Shown piece by piece: positions 42,860 to 52,670 of a stretch of 64,000 nucleotides of DNA. Both the position numbers and the translations under genes were made by a program. The stretch spans positions 62,001 through 126,000 of the forward strand of contig JAMXDE010000010.1 of NCBI GenBank assembly GCA_026770025.1. Direction: 5' to 3'. The notes beneath the pieces were generated by a model, which saw only the letters and a list, made by a program, of their open reading frames with translations, did not search any database and was not told where the DNA came from. Positions within the stretch are counted from its first letter, which is position 1. Each line of letters starts with the position of its first letter. The DNA is from Craspedostauros australis (Eukaryota; Bacillariophyta; Bacillariophyceae; Mastogloiales; Achnanthaceae).

Positions 42860-44641
42860 TCACTTGAAAAGACCGCCAAACTTTTTGAATTTCCCTCCAA
42901 TATTGTCCATGGCATCATCCATCTTGTCCGCAACTCCATCACCGACGAGGTTGCCAACACCTTCCGTGATCTTCGACACATCAGCGACATTGCCGACGAC
43001 GTTCTGCACCGCATCTTGGATGTCATCCAAACCGAGGTCCTTGACATCCAACGACGATAGCTTGTCGATGGTGGAACGCATCAAGGCAATGATGGCCAAC
43101 AGCAGCCTCTTGATTTGGTCGGCGAATTGTTTCATCAGCTCTCCGAGACTCACGAGTCTGCACATCTCCTTGATCTTCGTCATTGCGGATTCCAAATCCC
43201 AGACGCTCATGAAGGAGGTGATGGTGCCATCGCAGTTCTTTGAGAAGACCTCGACCGAACCCAACAAGTCCTTGCATGTGGAAGTGTTGTCTTGAACGGA
43301 GGAAAATCCTCTGACGCTCGATTTGCAAGCCGAGAAGATATCTGACGAGTCGATTGCGTCCTTGGCGGTTTCCAAATCAGTGATGTTCTCCTCCACATCA
43401 ACAGGCTCCGGATCGTCGTCTTCCTTGCCAGCCTCGTTGATCTCAAATCCTTTCGTGAGGATGTCGGGCAAATTCTGAAAGCCCTCCGTGACTCGGTCGA
43501 CCATGGCAGCGACGCTCTTGGTGGAGTCCAGCACCAGATCATCCATCCCCTTGGCCAGATCGATGGCCTCCTGGATCTCTCCACCCTGGCTCAATTCGCG
43601 TGCTGTTGTGACAGATTCCATGTTCATGTCACCCAGGTCGTCAAGTTGATCTTTGATGGAGATGGCTCGTTCCATCAGAACTGAACTCTTGTCCTTTGCC
43701 TCCAGGCACAGAGTCTTGGCCTTCACGATGTGCTGCACGCAATCGGACATACAATCCTTGGCGAATGCCAGGGCGGACCACAGCGTGCTAATGCGTTCGG
43801 CGACGATCTTGAAGAGATCGATGACCACTTCGATGATGCGCTTGGCGCCTTCCGCAAGCTTTCGCATGACTTCGCTGAGATGGATGATGCGCAGGACATC
43901 CTTGACGCGCGACGACAGCGACACGACGTCGAGGGACTTCAGGTCCTCTGACACGGATGCGACATCGGAAGAAAAGCCGCGGATGGAATCAAACATCGAC
44001 CTCGACTGCTTCGCCTTCGAGGACAGCTGCTCGAACGCTTTGAGTCCGACCGTGAATGCCGTCGCTATGTTGAGATCCTGGATGGCGCCGATGCATGTCT
44101 TGACGTCGTCTACATCTTTGTCCAAATCCTTGAGCGACAGCAGCGCCTCGTCGCCGTCGGTGGCTTGCTTCTCAGCAGCGTCCTCGATCATCTTCTCCAA
44201 CGAGTCCGGCAATTCGTCCATGGAATCCTCAAGCATGTCGATCATCTCGACGCTCTTGTCGACGCACTTGAGGGCGACATCGTCCATGTGCTGTCCCATT
44301 TCCATGGCCTCCTTGAGCCTGTCGCCGTCCGTCAAATCCTTGATCGTCTCTAGCACGGAGGCGTCCATGCCGCCCTCCGCGAAGGACTGCAATGTCTGCT
44401 GGATCTCAGCCCCGAACGCGACCATCTGATCGCCCTTCGTCTTCGTAGAATCGCACAGCTCCATGGTCTCGTTAGCGACGCGGTTGCATTCGGAGCTGGT
44501 GGCCTTGAGCTTCTCGCAGGCTGGTCCGAGATCAGCGCCGCCGGACACCTTCGTGATCTTCTCCTGCACATCCTCCTTGATGTCCTCCACCTTGTCCTTC
44601 ACCTTGTTCGCCATGCGGCTCAGCCATCTTCCTCGCGCCAT
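42860..44641 (-). CDS. unrecognised all-helical protein with internal duplication
   Basis: Intronless, 593 aa from MARGRWLSRM; the frame is open upstream (to 44875), but that part is basic, His/Gln-rich and unlike the rest, so I take the ATG at 44641. After an amphipathic N-terminus, the protein is almost entirely alpha-helical with few Pro/Gly and no clear membrane span. Two halves are related: KDLTDGDRLKEAMEMGQHMD (about 100) pairs with RELSQGGEIQEAIDLAKGMD (about 350), and IIHLSEVMRKLAEGAKRIIE (about 250) with MCRLVSLGELMKQFADQIKR (about 490), so a unit of about 240 residues is duplicated. The C-terminus is Gly/Lys-rich and amphipathic. No known domain is recognised; a helical bundle that binds membranes or partners is possible but unproven. 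Confidence 0.75.
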   Translation of the reverse strand: MARGRWLSRMANKVKDKVEDIKEDVQEKITKVSGGADLGPACEKLKATSSECNRVANETMELCDSTKTKGDQMVAFGAEIQQTLQSFAEGGMDASVLETIKDLTDGDRLKEAMEMGQHMDDVALKCVDKSVEMIDMLEDSMDELPDSLEKMIEDAAEKQATDGDEALLSLKDLDKDVDDVKTCIGAIQDLNIATAFTVGLKAFEQLSSKAKQSRSMFDSIRGFSSDVASVSEDLKSLDVVSLSSRVKDVLRIIHLSEVMRKLAEGAKRIIEVVIDLFKIVAERISTLWSALAFAKDCMSDCVQHIVKAKTLCLEAKDKSSVLMERAISIKDQLDDLGDMNMESVTTARELSQGGEIQEAIDLAKGMDDLVLDSTKSVAAMVDRVTEGFQNLPDILTKGFEINEAGKEDDDPEPVDVEENITDLETAKDAIDSSDIFSACKSSVRGFSSVQDNTSTCKDLLGSVEVFSKNCDGTITSFMSVWDLESAMTKIKEMCRLVSLGELMKQFADQIKRLLLAIIALMRSTIDKLSSLDVKDLGLDDIQDAVQNVVGNVADVSKITEGVGNLVGDGVADKMDDAMDNIGGKFKKFGGLFK

Positions 44642-44747
44642 CTTTGCTTTCTTCAATTCCTGATTTAGATGAGGTTGTTGTTGATGTAGGTGTGGGGCGT
44701 TTCTCTCTTTGTCCTGTTGTTTGGTTTTGTGGAATGATCGTGGCAGT

Positions 44748-44755
44748 ACGAGTAG
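44748..44755 (+). promoter_or_regulatory. TACGAGTA element, 107 nt from the helical-duplication gene
   Basis: Exact copy of the recurrent 8-mer; it reads TACTCGTA in the direction of the gene it faces. Confidence 0.3.
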
Positions 44756-45644
44756 TCGGGCGAGTATTGTGGTGATGCCATTGTGGTGACAGCGTCCCAG
44801 GCATGATGTTGGCGCGAACGCGCGTTTGTGCGGTTGTTTCTGGCAACGGGAAGGATGCGTTTTCACGTTTCTCACTTCACTTCAGAATCCTTTGCTAAGT
44901 CACGAGTTTCACAGGACATACTAGTCTTTCAGTATATCAAGCAAAAGCGGCAATGAGAATGCGCCCAACCACACCGGCTGTCCACATTCGCATTCACAAG
45001 ACGAGAAGATAAGATGAGAGAGGGCAGACCACAACATGTTAACATAGAGAGATGATGACTGCCAGTGGCATCATTGAAAGTGCCATCAGGGTTTGGATGA
45101 AGCAAGAGAACGGAGACAGAGTTCGGGACGTAGTGAAGTATGATGACAATGCACACGAGTCCGGGGAACTTGTGTGATCTCTCTCTGGTTATGCATTGGC
45201 CAGTGCGATTGCCTTTGGTGGTCCTATCTGTCTTCCCCTCCTCTCTGTCTTCCCTACGGCGATGGCGATGATGAAGCCGCCAACACTCTTGGTCTTCCGC
45301 GAATACTGAAGCCGTATTGTCCACCCATGTTGTTCGAATGTGCAAGCCTTGGACACAGCATCCTCGGCGCTGCGATTTTGCCCAGCATCAATCAAGCACA
45401 GCGAGAATGGTGACACCACACCTCGCAGATTCAAGAGGATGCTCATTTCTAGTTTCAATGTCAGTATCTAGATCTCACGTATCCACGACTGAGGCCCGAA
45501 GGATGACCAAAATGTCAACAACAAGCGAACAGGAGAATCTGCTCGGCTGCGCTCGCCGCCCACATCCACACCATGGAAGAGCAGAGACGAGAAGAACCCA
45601 CCAAAGGTCACAACCAGAAACGAAAAGACGAGAGGCATCGACGA

Positions 45645-45652
45645 TACGAGTA
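45645..45652 (+). promoter_or_regulatory. TACGAGTA element, 69 nt upstream of the glycosyltransferase-like gene
   Basis: Exact copy within GATACGAGTATAGTACAATA, an AT-richer stretch placed where a core promoter would be expected. Confidence 0.35.
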
Positions 45653-45720
45653 TAGTACAATAATAATTGGCGCACGACGAGGACGAGTCTCCGTAGGTTG
45701 CTTGAAGCAACGAATGGGAG

Positions 45721-47313
45721 ATGGCGCATCGGGCTGCAGGGAAGCATGAGGGCCATCGACATGATGCTGTCCAATCGGAAGCCGCTTTGGTTGGGGACGG
45801 GAAGGTGGAGACTGCCAACGACGGCATCAAGACGACTCGATTGAAAAAGCGACGGCGCTTGCCGTGGGCATTCGCATGCATCGCGTTGCTTTGCGTCTGC
45901 CAAGGCTGGAAGTATCCCAATCCGAGTATGGTGCAGCAATCCGAATCAGCCAAAACTACAGAGAAGGTGCGCCAGCAGATACACGATGGGAACAGAAGCA
46001 GCACGGTGGCTGCCACGGCAACGCCATTGAAGGCTTCCATTGTGGTGCAGCAAAGCGGTGAGATGGGGAATCATTTGAATGGATTGGCACATGCTTTTGC
46101 ATTGCAGGCATTGGCAAAGCACCAGCACGCGCTGAGCATGAATATCCTTCTCGTCTCCCACGATGGGGCAGGACCCGGGTCCGGGCGCAATCGTCGCAAA
46201 GACCAGCTCGCAAAGCAGCAACTTGCAGTCGGGACGAGACAGATCATGCGACGGTGCTTTCCAAATTTGCGGTCCTGGGATTGGCGCACCATCAGTTCGG
46301 ATGAATACAAACGCAGATCACAAGAGCAGCGTCGATCATCCCTGGATGATCCCACGATGAGGGCCATGGTCAACAGCGATGACGAAGGCAAGGTTCATCT
46401 TGCATTGGAACATGTGAGAAGAATGGCCGAAGCTTTGCAGAATCCTGCCACGACATCTCCGACTGTTGCAAATCGCAGGAATGAGACAACGGATGATGCA
46501 GAACTGCGAATTCCATTCGTCACTCTGACGAGCATGAATGTGGAACTCTTTGTCGACCTGCATTTCGACGCAATTCGCCAACAATTTCGCATCGATGAGG
46601 CTGGATGCTGCAAAGAGATTCCCGACGATGATGAACACGTCTTTGTAAGTCAGTGTCCTGTTGGTCTCCCGGAAGCGAAATGTCTCGTGCGAGCACATGT
46701 GGTGAACACTCGCCTTACGAGAAAGCGCCATTCTCAATGACAATCAAGTCCAATGACCGATTTGTTTTCTTGTCTTCTCTCGTCTTGTTCTGAGCAACTC
46801 CAATCTCATCTTTCTCCGCGCTCTTCTAATGCACTGGCTATTCACCTTGCTCCGTACTCGGGCTCAAAACAGCACTTTCGGAACTTCGAGACTGAGCTAT
46901 CGGAGAGTGGCACCAAAGGCACGCAGTATGAAGAGCTCGATGCAAGTGCCATCGCTGCCAAGGTGTTCGGATCGCTTCCACCAGGCAGCAAGATAGCAAT
47001 TGCGAGCCGTTACAACAACCACATCGTGCAGGATATCCAAACCTCACTTGAGCAACGAGGATTTGTGACGCGCGTGATCTCCAATCCAACCGCAATTCAA
47101 GATTTTTGCTTTCTCGCCAAGGCACGCAAAGAACTGATCGGAACTGCATCGTCCAGCTTCTTTCGATGGTCCGCGTATCTGGGAGATGCAGATATTGTGA
47201 GGATGCTCGTCGTTGGAACTCCTGAGAGCAGCAAGAGCTCCGTATCGACCCATCAATGGTCCAACGAAAAACAAGCGGCGAGATTGCGGTATGAATTCCA
47301 CAGTACAAGTTGA
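45721..47313 (+). CDS. type II membrane glycosyltransferase-like protein, two exons
   Basis: Exons 45721-46644 and 46873-47313 join in phase 0 (VF/HFRNF) and give 454 aa. A short basic cytosolic tail (KKRRR) and one hydrophobic span (LPWAFACIALLCVC, about residues 46-59) predict a Golgi type II protein. The lumenal part starts with VVQQSGEMGNHLNGLAHAFA, a Gly-Asn loop like that of fucosyltransferase-type enzymes, then HFRNFETELSESG, PPGSKIAIASRYNN and near the end DFCFLAKARKELIGTASSSF, the acidic-aromatic-to-Ser block that in GT11-like enzymes closes the nucleotide-sugar site. I infer a glycosyltransferase, but donor and acceptor cannot be read. The splice site was chosen because it restores the hydrophobic strand HVFHFRN. 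Confidence 0.65.
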
Positions 47314-47615
47314 GTGAAGGATCGAATCACGGATGAACCGAGAGTTGATTCCCGCGGAATCTTTCAAAAATTTGGGAAACGGGGAAGATAACGGCGATAA
47401 CGGCGTACATCAACGACAACGGTGACAACGCTGTTGCTCCATTTTGGCCCACGATCAGAAACAAAAGAGGGAGACCTGCCCAAGCGATCCGATTGATGGA
47501 ACCCCTTGTGGCGCACACAACAATGCGGATGCGCCTGCATTGAATACCATCCACAACCGCTGGCGACACGCAGGCCCATAACTCTCACCGGATCAATCTC
47601 AACATCAACAGCATC
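47314..47615. other. short intergenic region
   Basis: 302 nt between two plus-strand genes; contains GATAACGGCGATAACGGCG direct repeats at about 47387-47405. No gene. Confidence 0.4.
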
Positions 47616-50253
47616 ATGTCGAACGGAAGCAATGGGGTGGACCTGTTGCTGGATCGATTCGCGACGCAAGTTGCCAATGCTCCGAACAAGCAGGCGTTCT
47701 CTTTCATCACACCTGGTCCGGAAGCTGGCAAGATCTCCAGCACGTACACATACGATGAGCTTGACAAGCGCACGGCAGGATTGGCTGCGCATCTGCAGCG
47801 CTCTGGCTTGAAAAGAGGCGACAGGTACGGTGATGCATGCGTTGTGTCTACTTTCGTTGAGATGCTCATCTGTGTTTGCAACAAGGTTCGAGGTAGAGAA
47901 TGAGAGGTAGAGTGTTTGTAACTCAACGACAGTCTACGAAAGTCAATGACAGTCTACGACAGTCAACGAACAAACAGCTAACCCTTCCCTGCTTTCTGTT
48001 GTCTGTTGCGTTGCTTCTTTCACACTGTATTTCCCATCACGACCATTGCCAATGGAACCACCGTCTTGAAATATTCAGGGCCGTCCTGGTGTACCCTCCC
48101 TCGCTGGAGTTCATGGTTGCATTCCTTGCCTGTCTCAAGGTCGGTGTCATTGCAGTGCCCGTCTTCCCACCAAATCCAATGAAGCGAGATACCCTCAACA
48201 TGTTCTCCGTAATCACCAAAAGCTGCGACGCCAAATTCGCGCTGACAAGTGCAGAATACAACCACATCAAGAAGATTGCAGGTACGTAAGACAGTGTGTG
48301 GATTGATGAATGCGTCTGAGTTTGCGCGTTTGAATCGTCGTATGTCGCTATGACTCACACCGCTGCATTCGTGCTTACCTCACGGTGAGATCCTTGATAT
48401 TTACAGGAATTCGAGATGCCATCACACGGTTCACAAAGAAGGTTGCGACATGGCCGGAGCTGAAGTGGATCTCGACGGATGACAAGCAAATAAAGTTTGG
48501 CGCGCAGCTAGCGGAGCCTGTCCAGAGCAGCGCAGATGACATCGCGTTTTTGCAATACACATCGGGCAGCACATCGGAGCCGAAGGGTGTCATGATTTCG
48601 CACGGCAACCTCGCACACAACCTCACGATCATCACATCGGAGCTCAAAGCGAAGACTGACACCGTGGTGGTCTCGTGGCTGCCGCAATACCACGACATGG
48701 GATTGATCGGATCGTACCTGGGTGTGCTGTACTGCGGTGGAAGTGGATACTACATGTCGCCCATATCGTTCGTGCAGAGGCCGATGCTGTGGATTGAAGC
48801 CGTATCGAAGTACAGAGGCACCCACTTGCAGGCACCAAATTTCGCTTTCAAGCTCACAGCCCGCAAGTTCCACAAGGACAACTACGCTGAGCGACCTTTG
48901 GAGCTGTCGAGCGTTCGGCACATCATCAATGCAGCAGAGCCGGTAGACGAAGATGGTATGAAGCGGTTCTACCAATGCTTCGGTCCCTTCGGCCTGGGAA
49001 AGGTAATCTTCCCGACCTACGGGTTGGCGGAACATACCGTCTTCGTTTGCTCTGGTGGACAGCAGATCATCACCGTTTCCAAACAATCACTGGAAGTTGA
49101 TGGCAAGGTCGTCATGGAGGAATTCTCCAAGGCAGGTGTGGCCAATGGCACGCAGTCCACGTTAGTCGGTTGCGGATATCCGGACTCTCAGGGCGTGGAT
49201 GTGCGGATTGTGGACAGGCACACACGTCAGCAGCTCGGCGAGGGTGAGGTCGGCGAGATCTGGATCAACTCCGGGAGCAAGGCACTTGGCTACTACCACA
49301 AGAAGCTGGAGACTGAGAACGACTTCCATGCAACGATAGAAGGCATGGACGATGTGGAGTACCTGCGAACTGGCGATCTTGGTTTCATGCATCAGAAGGA
49401 GCTCTTTATCTGCGGCAGACTCAAGGACCTCATCATCGTGGGCGGTCGCAACTACTACCCTCAGGATATCGAGGCAACGGCTGAGGAGAGCTCGGATAGT
49501 CTGCGATCGGGATGCTCCGCCGCGTTCACGATCGACCCGACACGCCAAGGTGGGGAGGAAGTCGCTCTCATCATGGAACTCCGTGACGTGCCGCCGAGCA
49601 ACGAAGCGAATGCCATCTGCAAGAGCCTTGCCGAGAAAGTGCGTGGAGTCGTCAACCAGGAACACTCGCTGTCAGTTGCTGAGATTGTGCTCCTGCAACC
49701 GCGAACGGTGCCCAAAACGTCGAGCGGCAAAATCGCGCGAGCCTGGTGTCGAAAGGCGTTCCTCCAGAACACGCTGAAGATCGTGTACCAGAAGAGATTC
49801 ATCGACGGCAAAATTTCTGGCGACGACGAAAACGACGGCGTCGTCATGGCAACGGCACCGAAGGCGCTGGACGCGTCGGGCGTGGCGGCCATCCGTGCGC
49901 TGAGCCACAAAGAGATCCTGAAGCGCCTGAAGACGGACGTCTCCAAGATCACCGCTCTTCCGCCAGATTCCATCGATGCCAATGCAGCGCTGGTCACCAT
50001 CCTCGACAGTCTCAGCCTCTCTCAGTTCAAGGGTATCGTGGAAGGATCGTACGGCGCGCGAGTAGCGGACGAATTCATGTTCGAAGAATCCACCAACCTG
50101 AAGAAGCTTGCTGAGATCATCAAGGGCGGAAAGGGTGGCGAAGCGACTCCGGGTGGAACGTCCGGCTCGTCTGGTGCAGGCGGGCAAGATCAGGGTGGAA
50201 TCGCCGGTGCCTTGGGCTGTCCACCTGGTGTGGTCTGCTGTGTTATTCAATGA
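47616..50253 (+). CDS. fatty-acyl-AMP ligase with C-terminal acyl-carrier domain and CaaX end, three exons
   Basis: Exons 47616-47824, 48079-48281 and 48407-50253 keep frame (AG/G, G/GA) and give 752 aa. The adenylation domain shows YTSGSTSEPKGVMISHGNL (P-loop), YHDMGLIG, GTHLQAPNFAFKLTARKF, TYGLAEHTVFV and LRTGDLGF, the FAAL pattern; FAALs make acyl-adenylates and usually pass the acyl chain to a carrier protein instead of CoA. The last 130 residues look like that carrier: helices around TILDSLSLSQFKGIVEG, with Ser672 in the DSL motif fitting a phosphopantetheine site. A Gly/Ser linker leads to PPGVVCCVIQ; CVIQ is a CaaX motif (C749) preceded by Cys748, predicting farnesylation plus possible palmitoylation and membrane attachment. 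Neighbours: glycosyltransferase upstream, rhamnose enzyme downstream. Confidence 0.92.
47925..47970. repeat. short direct repeats CGACAGTCTACGAAAGTCAA in FAAL intron 1
   Basis: Two to three imperfect copies of (A)CGACAGTCTACGA(A)AGTCAA follow each other within intron 1. Intronic, no function seen. Confidence 0.7.
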
Positions 50254-50735
50254 TGTAGAGTACTCTATCCTGTTATGGCAAACGACTGCATTCGCACGCT
50301 CGTGGTGTTTGAAATCATCGGTCTTTGGGACACCGACCAGCAATGATCTGCTTGTGGATTCTACTTGTGTGGTTGAGATGACGCAATCTATAGCTGTATG
50401 TCTAGGTTCACTGCTCTGGACGGTGACCGTTGGATTGCTTTTTGACTTGTCCGACTTCTTTTTGGGACATCTTTTTCAGCGAAAACGGTCACAAAACCAA
50501 AACCGAAAATGCTTCTTCGGTGTGCGACCCACAACAACGAGAAGCAACGCAACACGACACGACACAACACAACACAACGAACGCAAAGACAGCTCGCACC
50601 CACGAGTAGCTGAAGACCAACAAAGACCCCTCTTGATGCCTGACGCTCACAATCACGATCACGATCACAAGCACAACAAACCACGCCGAAATACTCAAAA
50701 CACAGGCACAGCCTTATCCCCCACGTACCGCAACC
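50254..50735. other. intergenic region upstream of the rhamnose enzyme
   Basis: 482 nt; the right half is ACACG/ACAAC-rich and CACGATCACGATCACA-rich, read as 5' UTR. No gene. Confidence 0.45.
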
Positions 50736-52042
50736 ATGGCAACCGAAATGAAGAAGGTCCTCATCTTTGGAGGAAAGACAGGATGGATCGGACAGATGAT
50801 GGGCGAGCTCGTCAAGAAGGAAGGTGAGCGAGATCTTTCTCCATTTGCTGGTGGAATGACGCTGCCACTACCTTTTCTGTTACCTCCTCTCTCTTGCCTC
50901 GATTGACTGCGCCTGATTGACGGATGCGAAGAGGGGAAGGTTGGAAGGAAGCCCTCTCTGCTTTCCGTCTGTTTACGAATGCAGCCATACCGATGTGATG
51001 TGTCACGCTAGTGATGAAGTTGCGTTAGCAACAATCGAGCCTGCTGGTCGTTGCGATTGTGCATGTACGTACCACACGAATCCTGACCTGTGCCTCCCTC
51101 ATTGAATCTTCGTGACATGACCCATCAATGCCACGTATTCTATAATACATACGACCGACATCCATACCATCTGTGACGACGATCGCAAACGCAGAGAATA
51201 TTGAATTGTTCATCGCCGAGAGCCGCATCCAAAACCGCGAGTCCGTCGCCAAGGAGCTCGATGAGATCAAGCCAACCCACGTGCTGAACGCCGCCGGAAT
51301 CACCGGGCGACCAAACATTGACTGGTGCGAGGATCACAAGCCGGAAACCATGCGCACCAACGTCATTGGAACATTGAACCTTGCCGATCTGTGCTACGAG
51401 AGAAATATCCACTGCACCGTCTACGCCACCGGATGCATCTTCGTCTACGACGAGAAGCACCCTGAGGGATCCGGAATTGGTTTCACCGAGGAGGACACTC
51501 CCAACTTCGACGGGTCCTTCTACAGCGAGACCAAGGGATACATGGAGCCAATGCTGAAGAACTACCCCAACTGCCTCATTCTGCGCGTCCGCATGCCGGT
51601 GTCCGATGACCTCTTCCACCGCAACTTCGTGACCAAGATCGTCAAGTACGAGAAGGTCGTCAACATCCCAAATTCCATGACCATCCTCCACGAAATGCTC
51701 CCGCTCTCTCTGGCCATGGCGCAGAAGGGACTCACCGGAGTGTACAACTTCACCAACCCAGGCGTCATCTCCCACAACCAGGTCCTCGACTTGTACAAGA
51801 AGTACATCGACCCATCCTACACCTACCAGAACTTCAACCTCGAAGAGCAGGCCAAGGTCATCAAGGCGCCACGATCAAACAATGAGCTTGACACAACCAA
51901 GCTGATGCGCGACAAGCCAGATCACATCGTCATCAACGACATTCACACCGCATACGACCTTTGCTTCCAGCGAATGAAGGTCAACCTCACCAAGATGGGA
52001 TGGCTCCCAGACAACATGCCAGCCGAGTTCAAGCGCAACTAA
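50736..52042 (+). CDS. UER1: UDP-4-keto-6-deoxyglucose 3,5-epimerase/4-keto-reductase (rhamnose synthesis), two exons
   Basis: Exons 50736-50823 and 51195-52042 (donor GTGAGC) give 311 aa. It is the last, bifunctional step of UDP- (or dTDP-) rhamnose synthesis, as in plant NRS/ER and the C-terminal half of RHM. Visible: the NADPH Rossmann loop GGKTGWIG at residues 12-19, KPTHVLNAAGITGRPNIDWC, the SDR catalytic pair in YSETKG (Tyr139, Lys143), then LILRVRMPVSDDLFHRNF and the C-terminal TGVYNFTNPGVISHNQVLD block, all diagnostic. As a stand-alone enzyme it needs a UDP-glucose 4,6-dehydratase from elsewhere in the genome. Cytosolic (no leader). Codon usage shifts to strong C-ending codons, as expected for a highly expressed gene. 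Confidence 0.96.
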
Positions 52043-52670
52043 GCGATGCTTGTTAACGTCGCACTGGACTGGACTGGACTAGACTGAGCCGAAATATGCA
52101 TGCGTAGTAAACAGTGTTGGCAGCGCCGTGCCTGCCATGTTCCAACACTGAGAGTACGTAAGTGCAAGACATCAATACGAGAAAATAGATAATGTCGCAG
52201 CAGTAACAACAACCTCCGTCAGTACTATGCGCGTTTTCGCAACTCCTGTGCAGCACCATGCTTGTGCTTGTGAGCCAACCGAGACCTTGCTCGCTCTTCG
52301 GAAGGTGCCTGACGCATCTCTTTCGTCGCCACAGTGATGGTATTGTAAGGTCTCGTTGCGTCTGCGTATTCTTCTCGAACTAGTAAGTCTGGTTCATGCA
52401 ATACTATCGTCTCCCAACGCTCCACTGCGTCGTCCCCACAACCACCAAACGAGTCCCAGTCGCAGAAACATGTCAGTCACGAACCATCAACCGAAACGCA
52501 ACGAAACAGACCCCACCCATCACCGACAGCCAAGCCAAGCCCGCGGCGACGCTGTGACCACAAGCTAAGGAAGAGGTCATGCACCTTGCGACAGACCCTT
52601 GCATTCACCGACATCCATGCATGCGCACACGAATACTCGTATACCACTACAAAGTACATTGACACACAGC
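52043..52670. other. intergenic region
   Basis: 628 nt without a supported gene. CTGGACTGGACTGGACTAGACTGA direct repeats follow the stop codon of the rhamnose enzyme (52062-52086). An exact TACTCGTA lies just before the next start. Confidence 0.4.
52634..52641 (+). promoter_or_regulatory. TACTCGTA element, 30 nt upstream of the membrane-protein gene
   Basis: Exact copy of the recurrent 8-mer, within GAATACTCGTATACCAC. Confidence 0.35.

Larger units (their letters stand above)
44642..45720. promoter_or_regulatory. divergent intergenic region
   Basis: About 1.1 kb between the helical-duplication gene (-) and the glycosyltransferase-like gene (+). No gene is supported. TACGAGTA occurs near both starts: 44748-44755 (107 nt from the minus start) and 45645-45652 (69 nt from the plus start). 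Confidence 0.4.
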
